64,000 nt of DNA from Pyrinomonadaceae bacterium (GCA_036277115.1 DASUNM010000023.1:372001-436000), one strand, 5' to 3'. Shown: positions 33,473 to 41,656, counted from the first letter of the stretch. Program-made: numbers and translations. The notes: generated from the letters alone by a model not told the origin.

Positions 33473-34552
33473 ATGAGCACTCACAGAACGGCCCGAATAA
33501 CTCTTTTCAAGCTTATCTTTCTTGTTTTTGCCGTGGCGCCGTTTGCTGCTCAGGCGCAAACCACTCCCTCGCAATCCTTCACCACGTCTGAAGGTGACCT
33601 CTTTGAAGTGAGTCTCGAGCTGGACAAGGACACCATCATGCTTTCGGAACCCATGTACATGTCGTTCCACTTCAAGAGTTTCTCGTCGCGCGATCTGTGT
33701 GTCGGAATCGGCGGCGACTATCGAAACAAGCTTGGACGGCCCAACAGTTTCAAAGTTTCAGTGGTGCGTGAAGACGCGAAGGCGGTCCCTCAGCCGGACG
33801 CGGGCCCGGGGTTTGGTGGCTTTAGCGGCTGCGGAATTATTCCCGCCGGCAAGACCTACGACATCCGTCTCTATTTGCCGCATTGGGCCACGTTTGAAGA
33901 TGCCGGATCTTACGAGATAACGGTCGAGAGGAATCTAAGAGTCGGTGCGTACACTGCCGAATCTGTTCCGACGTCATTTAAGGCGCGCCTCAGCCGCACT
34001 CTTAACGTCGTCGCAAACGACAGTGAACAAACGAGCGCGCTGATCAACTCACTCGGGGCGGTGATGCTCGAAAAAGATAACCAGAAGAACCGGGAAGCTG
34101 CCTCGATGCTTGGTTACTATGTGAAGGACAAACGAACGCTTCCACACTTTGCGGCAGCGATGGAAAAGTTCGGCGCTGAGCCTGAGTGGAGTGACGAACA
34201 GATTATCGTCGCGAAAGCAGCCTGGGCGCTGTCCACGTTTGATGATGATCGGGCGATTGACGCATTGGAAAAAGTGATGACCAGCCAGGTTGATGACACC
34301 CGCCTCGCAGTGGCTGAGGCGTTTGCTGCCAGTAAACATGCGCGCGCGTACAATCTCCTCCTGTCGATGAAGAACGATACTTATTCGCTTGTACGAGTAC
34401 GAATTGCTGAACGGCTCAGCCAGGTGAACTCTAAGGATTCCATCGCGTTATTGCGCGAGATGCTGGCGGATGAAAACGAAGATGTTCGCAAAGCGGCGCG
34501 CGTGAGTCTCGATAAACTGCGGAAGAATGACGCGAATGGAATGAATCCCTGA
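33473..34552 (+). CDS. Exported protein with C-terminal HEAT-like repeats
   Basis: 359 residues. A signal peptide is present (cut near AQAQT). The first 180 residues form a beta domain (MYMSFHFKSFSSRDLCVGIGG, YEITVERNLRVG). From about residue 200 HEAT/PBS-lyase-type helical repeats follow: WALSTFDDDRAIDALEKVM, DTRLAVAEAFAASKHARAY, VRVRIAERLSQVNSKDS and EDVRKAARVSLDKLR. It is a likely protein-binding scaffold in the periplasm or on the cell surface. The next gene begins at once and may be in the same transcript. Confidence 0.8.
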   Translation: MSTHRTARITLFKLIFLVFAVAPFAAQAQTTPSQSFTTSEGDLFEVSLELDKDTIMLSEPMYMSFHFKSFSSRDLCVGIGGDYRNKLGRPNSFKVSVVREDAKAVPQPDAGPGFGGFSGCGIIPAGKTYDIRLYLPHWATFEDAGSYEITVERNLRVGAYTAESVPTSFKARLSRTLNVVANDSEQTSALINSLGAVMLEKDNQKNREAASMLGYYVKDKRTLPHFAAAMEKFGAEPEWSDEQIIVAKAAWALSTFDDDRAIDALEKVMTSQVDDTRLAVAEAFAASKHARAYNLLLSMKNDTYSLVRVRIAERLSQVNSKDSIALLREMLADENEDVRKAARVSLDKLRKNDANGMNP

Positions 34553-34606
34553 CCATATTTGAATTTAACGCTCCGGTTTGGGACACTGTCCTCGCTTATC
34601 AAAGAA

Positions 34607-35830
34607 ATGGGAATATCGCTTTTTAATATCGTGATCGCGTTTGTCGGCGGACTGCTGTCGTTTTTGTCGCCGTGCGTTCTGCCGCTGGTGCCGGGCTACA
34701 TCTCTTTGATGTCGGGCGTCAGCGTCGACCACTTGAAAGAGGGCGCTGCGAATTCGCGTCGCGCAGTGATCGCAAACTCGCTCGCCTTTAACGCGGGCCT
34801 CTCCGTGATATTTCTCACCCTGGGCGCGACCGCCGGGTATATCGGCTCAGCAATCTTCGGAAACTTCTGGGTGCGGATCATCAGCGGTTTAGTGATCATC
34901 GTTTTCGGTTTGCACCTGATCGGACTTTTAAAGATCAAGTACCTCTACCGGGACACGCGCCAGTTCAAGAGCGAAGAGTCACGGGGCATCTGGGGTTCTT
35001 TGATGTTGGGCATCGCCTTCGCCGCCGGCTGGACGCCCTGCATCGGCCCCATTCTCGGTGGAATCATCGGCCTGGCTGCGACGACCGGCGGCTGGAAGGG
35101 CGGACTGATTCTGTCAGCATTTTATTCCGCCGGGTTGGCCGTGCCGTTTCTGGTAACCGGCCTGGGCATCAACCAGTTTCTGGGTTTCTACACAAAGTTT
35201 CGGCGTCATTTGCACAAGGTCGAAGTGGTTTCGGGCATCGTGCTGATCTTGATTGGCCTGCTGATAATCAGCAACAAGGTGACGATCCTGAACAGCGCGC
35301 GGCTCGCGGCCTGGCTGCCCGATTGGGAGTCGCGTCTGAAATTGCGCGATACCGGGCAGGCGAATTCGAATGACATTCAGGGAGCCCGGACGGCCCCGGA
35401 CGTGGAATTCACGAAACTGGATGGCAGCGCTTTCCGCCTTACCGATCTGCGCGGCCGCGTTGTGATTTTGAATTTCTGGGCTACCTGGTGCGTCCCGTGC
35501 CGCGCCGAGATGCCTGAGTTTAACCAGCTGCAGCGTGAGCTTGAGCAGCACGGTCTCTCGGTCGTAGGGGCGTCCGTTTCACCTCTCGACACGCCTGACG
35601 TAATTCAAAGTTTCCAACGAGATGTTAAGCAGGATTACACGATCGTGCGCGGTGCCGAAGAAATTGGTAACCAGTTTCTGAACGGGCCGGGTCTGCCGGT
35701 CACTCATATTCTTGACCGCGAAGGCCGCATTCGTAAGACATTCTTCGGGCCACAGTCGCGGGAAGTCTTCGAGTCTGCTGTAAAACCTTTGTTGGACGAG
35801 ACGGTAAAGTCGGCCCAAGCGAGCAACTAA
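34607..35830 (+). CDS. CcdA-type thiol transporter fused to a TlpA/ResA thioredoxin domain
   Basis: A 407-residue natural fusion. Residues 1-240 are a CcdA/DsbD-beta domain: SPCVLPLVPGY with Cys23 and GWTPCIGPILGG with Cys145 form the redox pair that carries electrons across the inner membrane, and about six membrane helices are visible. Residues 265-400 are a TlpA/ResA thioredoxin domain facing the periplasm, with Cys295/Cys298 in WATWCVPC and cis-Pro in GPGLPVTHI. It therefore passes reducing power from cytosolic thioredoxin to periplasmic partners, for example cytochrome c maturation. The ATG at 34607 is chosen over a TTG 48 bases upstream. The next gene is a partner candidate 16 bases on. 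Confidence 0.9.
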   Translation: MGISLFNIVIAFVGGLLSFLSPCVLPLVPGYISLMSGVSVDHLKEGAANSRRAVIANSLAFNAGLSVIFLTLGATAGYIGSAIFGNFWVRIISGLVIIVFGLHLIGLLKIKYLYRDTRQFKSEESRGIWGSLMLGIAFAAGWTPCIGPILGGIIGLAATTGGWKGGLILSAFYSAGLAVPFLVTGLGINQFLGFYTKFRRHLHKVEVVSGIVLILIGLLIISNKVTILNSARLAAWLPDWESRLKLRDTGQANSNDIQGARTAPDVEFTKLDGSAFRLTDLRGRVVILNFWATWCVPCRAEMPEFNQLQRELEQHGLSVVGASVSPLDTPDVIQSFQRDVKQDYTIVRGAEEIGNQFLNGPGLPVTHILDREGRIRKTFFGPQSREVFESAVKPLLDETVKSAQASN

Positions 35831-35846
35831 CCCGGGGTGTGATTTC

Positions 35847-36455
35847 ATGAAAAAAGCAGTACTAATCTTCGCAGCTTTGATCCTGACAGCGACGGCAGCG
35901 CACGCACAGAACAACGAGTTCGCTCCGATCGTTGAGAAGACCGTCAATTACAAGCACTGGACTCTCAATGATCTGGTCACGAACAAGCCGGTGAGCCTTC
36001 GTTCATTGATGAATGGAAAGAAGCTCGTGATGGTGCTCTATTTCGCGCCTTGGTGTCCGAACTGGCGCAACGAAGCACCAGTCGCAGCGCGGCTTTACGA
36101 CAAATACAAGTCGCAGGGTTTTGAGATCGTCGCCGTCAGCGAGTACGCACCGGCTGCTGAGTCTAAGACTTACTTCGGTCCCAATGGCGCGCCATATCCC
36201 GTTGTGGTTGAGTCTGAACTGCGCGAGGATCGCGACAAGACGGCGCATTACGCATACCGGCAACTGACCGGCGACACGCGAAAATGGGGCTCGCCCTGGA
36301 ACATCTTTCTCGATCCGGCGAAGTGCAATTCAAGCGGTGACCTTCTGACCGAGAAAGCGTTTGTCGTGAATGGCGAACTGATCGAAGCGGAAGTCGACAA
36401 GTTCATCGCCGATCGTCTGAAGACGAACGCGGCCATCACCCCGTGTAAACCGTAA
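35847..36455 (+). CDS. Exported thioredoxin-fold protein with a single active-site cysteine
   Basis: 202 residues with a signal peptide (cut near AHAQN). The thioredoxin-like fold is clear (VMVLYFAPWCPNWRNEAPVAARLYDKYKS), but the active site is Cys70-Pro-Asn-Trp73, so the resolving Cys is lost. Other cysteines are in DPAKCNSSG and near the end (TPCKP). The length and YKHWTLNDLVTNKPVSL match AhpC/TSA-type redoxins. It could act as a one-Cys redox protein, a chaperone, or a peroxidase reduced by the TlpA domain of the preceding gene. The 16-base gap supports one operon. Confidence 0.8.
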   Translation: MKKAVLIFAALILTATAAHAQNNEFAPIVEKTVNYKHWTLNDLVTNKPVSLRSLMNGKKLVMVLYFAPWCPNWRNEAPVAARLYDKYKSQGFEIVAVSEYAPAAESKTYFGPNGAPYPVVVESELREDRDKTAHYAYRQLTGDTRKWGSPWNIFLDPAKCNSSGDLLTEKAFVVNGELIEAEVDKFIADRLKTNAAITPCKP

Positions 36456-36471
36456 TCCATCCCGCTAAAGC

Positions 36472-37431
36472 TTGAACTCTGAACCTGAGTCCTCCTTCAT
36501 CTTCAGCGTCCCCGAAACAGACGTGGGAGCGCGACTTGATGCGTTCCTCGCCTCGCGCATCGAAGGCTGGAGCCGCGCACGTCTTCAGCGCTTGATTGAA
36601 GACGGTGACGTGCTGGTCAACGGGCGCGCCGCAAAAGCTTCTTACAAACTCCGAGCCAATGACGAAATAGAAGCGGAACTGACGGCGCTGCCCACGACGT
36701 CGTTCCTCCCCGAAGACATTCCCATCGACGTCGTTTACGAAGACGATGATTTGATCGTCCTCAACAAACCGGCCGGTATAGTTGTGCACCCGGGCGCCGG
36801 AGCTAAGACCGGGACGTTAGCTAACGCGCTGGCTTTTCATTTTCAAAACCTCTCAACGGCCGGCGGTGTCGCACGCCCGGGAATCGTTCATCGGCTCGAC
36901 AAAGACACTTCGGGTTTGCTGGTTGCGGCGAAGACGGAACCGGCGCATGAAAATTTGGGTGAGCAGTTCCGGGTGCGCGAGGTCTTCAAGTCTTACGTTG
37001 CGCTGGTGCATGGACAGTTGAAAAGTGATCGAGGCGAGATCGACGAACCAATCGCGCGCGACCCGCGTCACCGCACCCGCATGGCGATTGTGCGAGGGGG
37101 CCGTTCCGCACTTTCGATTTATCGCGCGCGTGAACGATTCAACCGGTTTACGCTAATCGATGTTGAATTAAAGACCGGCCGGACTCACCAGATTCGCGTG
37201 CACCTCGCGTGGATCAAACACCCGGTGGTCGGCGACGAAACTTATGGCAGCGGCCGCGACAATACGGTCGCCGATCCGGTACTTCGCAGCCAGATCGGCA
37301 AGCTCGACCGCCAGTTTCTTCATGCGGAGAAGCTTGGGTTTACCCACCCAAAGTCCGGCCAGCGGTTGAAATTCACTTCGCCGATTCCCACCGAGTTAGA
37401 GAAACTTCTCAACGCAATCCGGGCCGCGTAG
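36472..37431 (+). CDS. rluD: RluD-type 23S rRNA pseudouridine synthase
   Basis: A 319-residue pseudouridine synthase with an N-terminal S4 domain (RLDAFLASRIEGWSRARLQRL to DGDVLVNGR) and a catalytic domain with the active Asp in HRLDKDTSGLLVAAKT. The later motif KTGRTHQIRVHLAWIKHPVVGD is diagnostic of the RluA/RluC/RluD group. RluD modifies U1911, U1915 and U1917 of helix 69 in E. coli. TTG at 36472 is the only start that keeps the complete S4 domain, since an in-frame stop lies two codons upstream. The 16-base gap after the thioredoxin-fold gene suggests co-transcription. Confidence 0.92.
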   Translation: MNSEPESSFIFSVPETDVGARLDAFLASRIEGWSRARLQRLIEDGDVLVNGRAAKASYKLRANDEIEAELTALPTTSFLPEDIPIDVVYEDDDLIVLNKPAGIVVHPGAGAKTGTLANALAFHFQNLSTAGGVARPGIVHRLDKDTSGLLVAAKTEPAHENLGEQFRVREVFKSYVALVHGQLKSDRGEIDEPIARDPRHRTRMAIVRGGRSALSIYRARERFNRFTLIDVELKTGRTHQIRVHLAWIKHPVVGDETYGSGRDNTVADPVLRSQIGKLDRQFLHAEKLGFTHPKSGQRLKFTSPIPTELEKLLNAIRAA

Positions 37432-37600
37432 GCGACGTTTGACACCCCGCGCATCACTGACGCAAGATAACTCTACCCCCTCGGTAACAATCAATTCCCC
37501 CGAAATTTAATTCTCGACCAGCTTGATCGAGCGAGTCCGTTTCTCTCCGGCGCTCAAACTCATGGCGGCGAGTTGATGCAAATAGCGAAGGAGCAAAACT

Positions 37601-38104
37601 ATGGCAAAGACTTTTATCACTGGCTTTTTTAAAACCCGCGCGGCGGCCGAAGCGGCTGTGGATGCACTGATCAAGCGCGGATATGCGCGTGACGACATCA
37701 GCGTCCTGATGTCGGATGCAACCAGGAACAAAGAGTTCGCGGTGCAGGCAAAGTCGCACGCGGCTGATGGCCTGGGGATTGGCGGCGCAATCGGTGGCAC
37801 GGTAGGCGCCGTTCTGGCGGCGATTGTCGGAGTGGGAACTGCGATTGCGATTCCCGGTCTCGGGTTAGTTGTCGCGGGACCAATTGCGGCGGCGTTGGCC
37901 GGCGCAGGTGCGGGCGCAGCGACCGGCGGATTGGTTGGTCTGCTCGTCGGCACGGGCATTCCAGAGCACCGGGCAAAGGTCTATGACACCGACGTGCGCG
38001 GTGGCGGAATTTTGCTCGGCGTTGAGGCAAGAACCGACGATGACGTCGAGAAGCTCGAAACGCTGCTCGAAGACATCGGCGCAGAGAACGTCCGCACGAA
38101 GTAA
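37601..38104 (+). CDS. General stress protein 17M-like, glycine-zipper membrane protein
   Basis: 167 residues. The N-terminal domain (FITGFFKTRAAAEAAVDALIKRG) is an alpha/beta fold like the general stress protein 17M family, which often binds partners by strand pairing. The middle is a glycine-rich hydrophobic region (GLGIGGAIGGTVGAVLAAIVG and VAGPIAAALAGAGAGAATGG), probably two membrane-inserting helices. The end returns to a soluble fold (GGGILLGVEARTDDDVEKL). Its role is probably stress-linked. The start follows GAAGGAGC. Confidence 0.8.
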   Translation: MAKTFITGFFKTRAAAEAAVDALIKRGYARDDISVLMSDATRNKEFAVQAKSHAADGLGIGGAIGGTVGAVLAAIVGVGTAIAIPGLGLVVAGPIAAALAGAGAGAATGGLVGLLVGTGIPEHRAKVYDTDVRGGGILLGVEARTDDDVEKLETLLEDIGAENVRTK

Positions 38105-38113
38105 GGCAAGGTC

Positions 38114-38147
38114 AGAAGCCCGCGCATGACCGATGCTGCGGGCTTCT
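38114..38147. terminator. Shared terminator between convergent genes
   Basis: A perfect 10-bp stem agaagcccgc/gcgggcttct with a 14-base loop lies between the ends of the convergent genes at 38104 and 38158. There is no long T-tract on either strand, so it may act as a weak bidirectional terminator or 3' end stabiliser. Confidence 0.6.
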
Positions 38148-38157
38148 GGCGGGCCAC

Positions 38158-38508
38158 TTACATTGCTTTTTGTTTGTCGGTCAGGGTGATCCCCATCTTC
38201 ACGAGGGTGACCTTGTTTAGCGTCCCAGTGGCCTTCAATCCTTCGGCCGCCTGATACAGCTTGAGGCCAGCCCGAGTCTCAGGACTGAGCTTTCCTGTTT
38301 CCTCGCCCGCATAAAAATTACGCTGCTTAAGAAGCGCCTGCGCCTGCTTGATCTGGTCGGCACTGGCGCGAAAAACGGGGCCGCGCTTCGGCTTATTGGC
38401 ATTGGCGGTCGAAGTGTTCGATGTGGTGCCGGAATTTGTGTTTTGGGCAACCGCAGTCACCGCACACAACAAGACGACTAAGAGAATTAGTGACGGGAGT
38501 TTCTTCAT
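38158..38508 (-). CDS. Small secreted peptidoglycan-binding-like protein
   Basis: 116 residues. The start at 38508 follows AGGAGAAAAGAC and opens a signal peptide (MKKLPSLILLVVLLC, cut near AVAQN). A Ser/Thr/Asn-rich linker follows, and the C-terminal 60 residues fit the PG_binding_1 fold: IKQAQALLKQRNFYAGEETGKLSPETRAGLK and then YQAAEGLKATGTLNK. It probably binds cell-wall peptide in the periplasm. It lies convergent to the stress protein and divergent from the lytic transglycosylase at 38775. Confidence 0.83.
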   Translation of the reverse strand: MKKLPSLILLVVLLCAVTAVAQNTNSGTTSNTSTANANKPKRGPVFRASADQIKQAQALLKQRNFYAGEETGKLSPETRAGLKLYQAAEGLKATGTLNKVTLVKMGITLTDKQKAM

Positions 38509-38671
38509 GTCTTTTCTCCTTAGGTTGGGAGGCGTCCGAAAAGGACGCAAGGTTGATAAAGCCGGAAACCCTCAGAAAATGAGGCGCCATGATACTACCC
38601 ATGTCAACGCAAGTTTTTTTACATCACTATTTACGCCGTATTTGGGCAGTCATGGCCGTTGTGCACCACTC

Positions 38672-38690
38672 TTGCCAAAATGGTTGGCAA
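38672..38690. promoter_or_regulatory. Palindromic operator candidate TTGCCAA-n5-TTGGCAA
   Basis: A perfect 7-bp inverted repeat with a 5-base centre. It covers the -35 box of the promoter at 38684 and lies 85 bases before the lytic transglycosylase. It could bind a dimeric repressor. The neighbouring minus-strand gene starts 164 bases to the left. Confidence 0.45.
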
Positions 38691-38712
38691 ATCTTTAACA
38701 CTTTGGTAGTAT
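38684..38712 (+). promoter_or_regulatory. Sigma70-type promoter for the lytic transglycosylase
   Basis: TTGGCA at 38684-38689, a 17-base spacer, TAGTAT at 38707-38712. The -35 matches five of six and the -10 four of six. The start codon is 63 bases downstream. Confidence 0.45.
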
Positions 38713-38774
38713 CGGTTGTCCGCGAAATGCGGAAAATCTCCAAGGCCTGCCACTAAGCCAGCCGAAGCATCCCA

Positions 38775-39605
38775 ATGAAACGCAGATTCCCCTTTATCGT
38801 AGTTCTCGTAATTTTCACGGCGCCCGCCGCTTTTGCCCAAAACGCTGCCTATTCCTTCGACAATTTTGATACTTCCAACGGAATCAAGATCCAGGAAGCG
38901 CCGAGGGCCCAGCCGCTCGTGCTCAATACGGCACCCCGTTCTAAGCGGTCCGGAGTCGCCTCAACTGCCACGGACGCCACGCAGCCTTCAGCGTCTGTTC
39001 AGCGGACGTCGCTGTCATTTGAACCAGTGACGGCTGGAAGCGTCGCGTCGCTACGCGGCTTCACGACGGGAAATGCGCAGGTTGACGGCTACATAATGGA
39101 ATCGGCGACGCGTCACGGGCTGGACCCGCTTTTGATCTATTCAGTCATGCATCAGGAATCGAGCTTTAAGCAGCGGGCTATCTCGCACAAGGGTGCGCGC
39201 GGCTTAATGCAGTTGATGCCGGGAACGGCGGCGCGCTTCGGCGTTACGAATATTTTTGATCCGAAGCAGAACATTGACGCCGGTTCGCGCTACATGAAGT
39301 GGCTGCTGAATCGATTTGAAGGGAATTTGTCGCTGGCGCTGGCCGGTTACAACGCCGGTGAAGGCGCGGTCGACAAGTATGGATGGCGCATTCCTCCCTA
39401 TGCGGAAACCCAGGAATACGTGCGACGCATCTCGCGCCGCTACAATTTGCTGCGCGACCCGAACGCCGCGATCTACGCGCCGACCGTGTCGCGTTCGCAA
39501 GTGGCAAAATTAAACTCGAAGCAGGCGGCGCCGCTGACGATCTATGAAACCAGCATTTTGACTGTCCGCCTGCCTGACGGTCGGTTGCAGTTGATGACGC
39601 AGTAG
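38775..39605 (+). CDS. Exported lytic transglycosylase, SLT domain
   Basis: A 276-residue secreted enzyme. The signal MKRRFPFIVVLVIFTAPAAF is followed by AQNAA. The first 100 residues are low-complexity and the SLT domain spans about 105-230: catalytic Glu128 in MHQESSFKQRA, then KGARGLMQLMPGTAARFG, AGSRYMKWLL and YNAGEGAVDKYG. By family it cleaves the glycan backbone of peptidoglycan. The C-terminal part is an extension of about 40 residues. It is the second such enzyme in the window. A terminator-type hairpin ends the transcript after a heptad array. Confidence 0.93.
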   Translation: MKRRFPFIVVLVIFTAPAAFAQNAAYSFDNFDTSNGIKIQEAPRAQPLVLNTAPRSKRSGVASTATDATQPSASVQRTSLSFEPVTAGSVASLRGFTTGNAQVDGYIMESATRHGLDPLLIYSVMHQESSFKQRAISHKGARGLMQLMPGTAARFGVTNIFDPKQNIDAGSRYMKWLLNRFEGNLSLALAGYNAGEGAVDKYGWRIPPYAETQEYVRRISRRYNLLRDPNAAIYAPTVSRSQVAKLNSKQAAPLTIYETSILTVRLPDGRLQLMTQ

Positions 39606-39612
39606 CCGCTAA

Positions 39613-39710
39613 TCTGAGATCTGAGATTTGAGATCTGAGATCTGAGATTTGAGATCTGAGATTTGAAATCTGAAATCTGAGATCTGGATCTCAAATCTTA
39701 AGTCTCAAAC
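39613..39710. repeat. Heptad array T(C/T)TGAGA with returning arm
   Basis: 39613-39686: ten 7-bp units in perfect phase, TCTGAGA and TTTGAGA mixed, with TTTGAAA and TCTGAAA near the end, plus a partial eleventh. 39688-39710: a shorter returning arm with steps CTCAAAT, CTTAAGT and CTCAAAC, complementary in type. This is the longest direct array in the window. It lies between the transglycosylase stop and its terminator. Confidence 0.87.
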
Positions 39711-39717
39711 TATCCTG

Positions 39718-39759
39718 AACGAGGCGATGTCGAACCGGACGTCGCCTCGTTTCGTATTT
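39718..39759 (+). terminator. Intrinsic terminator after the lytic transglycosylase
   Basis: A 10-bp stem aacgaggcga/tcgcctcgtt with a 14-base loop is followed by ttcgtattt. It ends the transcript from 38775 after the heptad array. Confidence 0.75.
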
Positions 39760-39812
39760 GGAGAAAGAGTCGCCTTATGTATGATTAGCGCTGCTCAGGA
39801 GCCAAAATAAAG

Positions 39813-40409
39813 ATGCGCTGCGCAACTTGTGGTTCATTCCTCGATTCAGACAGCCGGTTCTGCAAGAACTGCGGGACAGGCGTGCGCGACCCGGAAGAAA
39901 CCAGGATCGCGAGAACGGCGGCGCCGGCCGCACCCCAAAGGTATGCCGAAGATGACGATATCGAAAATGTGGTCTTCACTGTTCGGCCTACTCTTCTGTT
40001 CGTGAAGATTGGCTACGTCGCGGCAATCGTCGGCGCGATAGTGTTGACCATTCTGCTTGCGATGGTCAGCTTCATCGATATCCCGATTTATTTATCGCTG
40101 CCAATCGCGCTCGCACTTCTCCTGATTCCGGCTTACTACCACATCAGGCGCAACATGCTTCGTTACACGCTGACTGACTCTAAAATCGAAATCGATTACG
40201 GTTTAATCGCGCGGACGACGCGCAACGTGCCGCTTTCAAAGATTCAGGACGTCACCGTTTCTGCGTCGATTCCGCAAAGGATCCTCGGTTTCGGAGACGT
40301 CGTCATCGACAACGCGAGCGAGCTGGGCGGCTCGACCGTCCTGAAGAACATCAACAATCCTCGTCATTACGCCGATCTGCTTTTGCGCGAGCTGCGTCGC
40401 TGGCATTAA
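39813..40409 (+). CDS. Membrane protein with N-terminal zinc ribbon and bPH domain
   Basis: 198 residues. The N-terminus is a zinc ribbon (CATCGSFLDSDSRFCKNCG, two CxxC pairs). Two membrane helices follow at about 66-86 and 92-112 (VAAIVGAIVLTILLAMV, IYLSLPIALALLLIP). The C-terminal domain is a bacterial PH/YdbT-like fold (RYTLTDSKIEIDYGLIARTTRNV to VVIDNASELGGS). It probably works in the inner membrane in stress response or assembly, as the PH domain family does. The ribosome-binding site is AGGAGCC. The next gene is separated by 88 bases. Confidence 0.82.
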   Translation: MRCATCGSFLDSDSRFCKNCGTGVRDPEETRIARTAAPAAPQRYAEDDDIENVVFTVRPTLLFVKIGYVAAIVGAIVLTILLAMVSFIDIPIYLSLPIALALLLIPAYYHIRRNMLRYTLTDSKIEIDYGLIARTTRNVPLSKIQDVTVSASIPQRILGFGDVVIDNASELGGSTVLKNINNPRHYADLLLRELRRWH

Positions 40410-40497
40410 ACTCAAACCGGCGAGACTCGCAACTCTTCACGTTCCGGGAACATCGCACTGATGGCGGGTTCTAAACGGTCTGGCTGAGGTAATTAAA

Positions 40498-41247
40498 GTG
40501 CGCAGGTTTGTGTTTGCAGTGGTATTCACGATGATTGTGGCCGCGTTTGCGGTCGCGCAGCCGCAGCCTGTTGTTCCCGCGACGGCTGAGGATGACACCC
40601 CCATCCTTGTCAAGCACCTTCCGAATTGGGAAACGGCCGGCAAGACCGCGAGGTACAGCGTCACGCTCGACGATCTGAAGCTGAGCGTCGTAAATCAGCC
40701 GGTGCTGGATTCAGTCAGTTTTGAAGGTGGGACGGAAGCGGTCGCGGCGAATTACGCGCAAGGGCAACTCGTCATCGTGGAATTCAGCACGCCGCATTTT
40801 TCGGTCGAGAACGATCAGCGAATCGCGGCAAAGATTCAGGAGTTGAAGAGTCAGGCGCAACCCGTACCGACCGCTTACCGGCGCGTTGGAAATTACTCAG
40901 TCTTTGTCTTCAACGGAACGAACGAAGCTGCCGCGAACCAGCTCATAGACCAGGTTCGGTACGAAAAGCTTGTGCAGTGGTTGGGAGAAGACCCGACTAT
41001 GGCTGACAAGCTGCAGCGCTATTTTGCGGAAACTTCAGCCGGCGTTCTAATCGCTGTGGTTAAGAGTTCAGGCATCTCGCTGCTCGCTTGCCTCGCGATC
41101 GGCGGCGTATTCGGATTTCTGCTATTCCGGCAACGTCGCGCCCAGGCCGCGGCAGTATTCTCAGACGCCGGTGGCTCAGTTCGCCTCAACCTCGACGAAC
41201 TGACCAAGACAACCGATCCTTCGCGCTTGCTCGACAGCCCTAAGTAG
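40498..41247 (+). CDS. Hypothetical exported single-pass membrane protein
   Basis: 249 residues, family not recognised. It starts with GTG and has a signal sequence (RRFVFAVVFTMIVAAFAVA). The periplasmic part repeats an alpha/beta pattern (GQLVIVEFSTPHFSVENDQRIAAKI, GNYSVFVFNGTNEAAANQLID). A transmembrane helix at about residues 190-215 (LLACLAIGGVFGFLLF) leaves a short basic cytoplasmic tail. It lies just downstream of the bPH gene. Confidence 0.72.
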   Translation: MRRFVFAVVFTMIVAAFAVAQPQPVVPATAEDDTPILVKHLPNWETAGKTARYSVTLDDLKLSVVNQPVLDSVSFEGGTEAVAANYAQGQLVIVEFSTPHFSVENDQRIAAKIQELKSQAQPVPTAYRRVGNYSVFVFNGTNEAAANQLIDQVRYEKLVQWLGEDPTMADKLQRYFAETSAGVLIAVVKSSGISLLACLAIGGVFGFLLFRQRRAQAAAVFSDAGGSVRLNLDELTKTTDPSRLLDSPK

Positions 41248-41260
41248 CTCGAGAAAAAAT

Positions 41261-41422
41261 CTAGCGACTCGGTGCCGAAACGTTGACGTTGACCTGCGTC
41301 TTGTTGCCGCCGAACAAGCCGCCGCGCCAGGCGAAAACAACCGCCACGACTACAATTAAGAAAATTACGAGGATGGCAACAACGCCTACGCTGCTACCGC
41401 CTCCACCATTATCATCAGCCAT
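41261..41422 (-). CDS. Tiny single-pass membrane protein, paralogue of the next gene
   Basis: 53 residues, easily missed. It reads [15 protein letters not shown], then one hydrophobic helix (about residues 12-31), then [20 protein letters not shown]. This is nearly the same layout as the 63-residue product at 41465-41656: a polar MADDNGGG start, one helix, WRGG(W/L)FGG(R/N)[24 protein letters not shown] precedes the ATG. The pair is a tandem duplication, 42 bases apart, with independent start signals. Function is unknown. Confidence 0.78.
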   Translation of the reverse strand: MADDNGGGGSSVGVVAILVIFLIVVVAVVFAWRGGLFGGNKTQVNVNVSAPSR

Positions 41423-41464
41423 TTTTAAAGTTCCTCCCGAAATTAGAGTTGAGTTGCCAGAAAG

Positions 41465-41656
41465 TTACGGCGACGATCGCGGCGCCGCTGGTTGCTGCTG
41501 TTGAGGCACAGTCACGTTGACGTTGACCTGCGTCTTTCGGCCACCGAACCAGCCACCGCGCCAGGCCAGCACGGCCAGAATCACCACGACCAGGAAAATC
41601 ACCAACACCGCAACCACACCGGTGCTGCCGCTTCCTCCGCCATTGTCGTCAGCCAT
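41465..41656 (-). CDS. Tiny single-pass membrane protein, family not recognised
   Basis: 63 residues. [14 protein letters not shown] leads into a hydrophobic helix (VVAVLVIFLVVVILAVLAW) followed by [31 protein letters not shown]. The tail is polar and Gln-rich. GGAGG precedes the start. Such short membrane proteins often modulate larger complexes, but nothing here identifies a partner. A near-identical smaller copy follows at 41261-41422. Confidence 0.8.
   Translation of the reverse strand: MADDNGGGSGSTGVVAVLVIFLVVVILAVLAWRGGWFGGRKTQVNVNVTVPQQQQPAAPRSSP

Noticed and set aside
39613..39686. Direct repeats that might be read as a CRISPR array
   Set aside because: Units are 7 bp with no spacers between them, and no cas genes are present. 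It belongs with the other heptad arrays.
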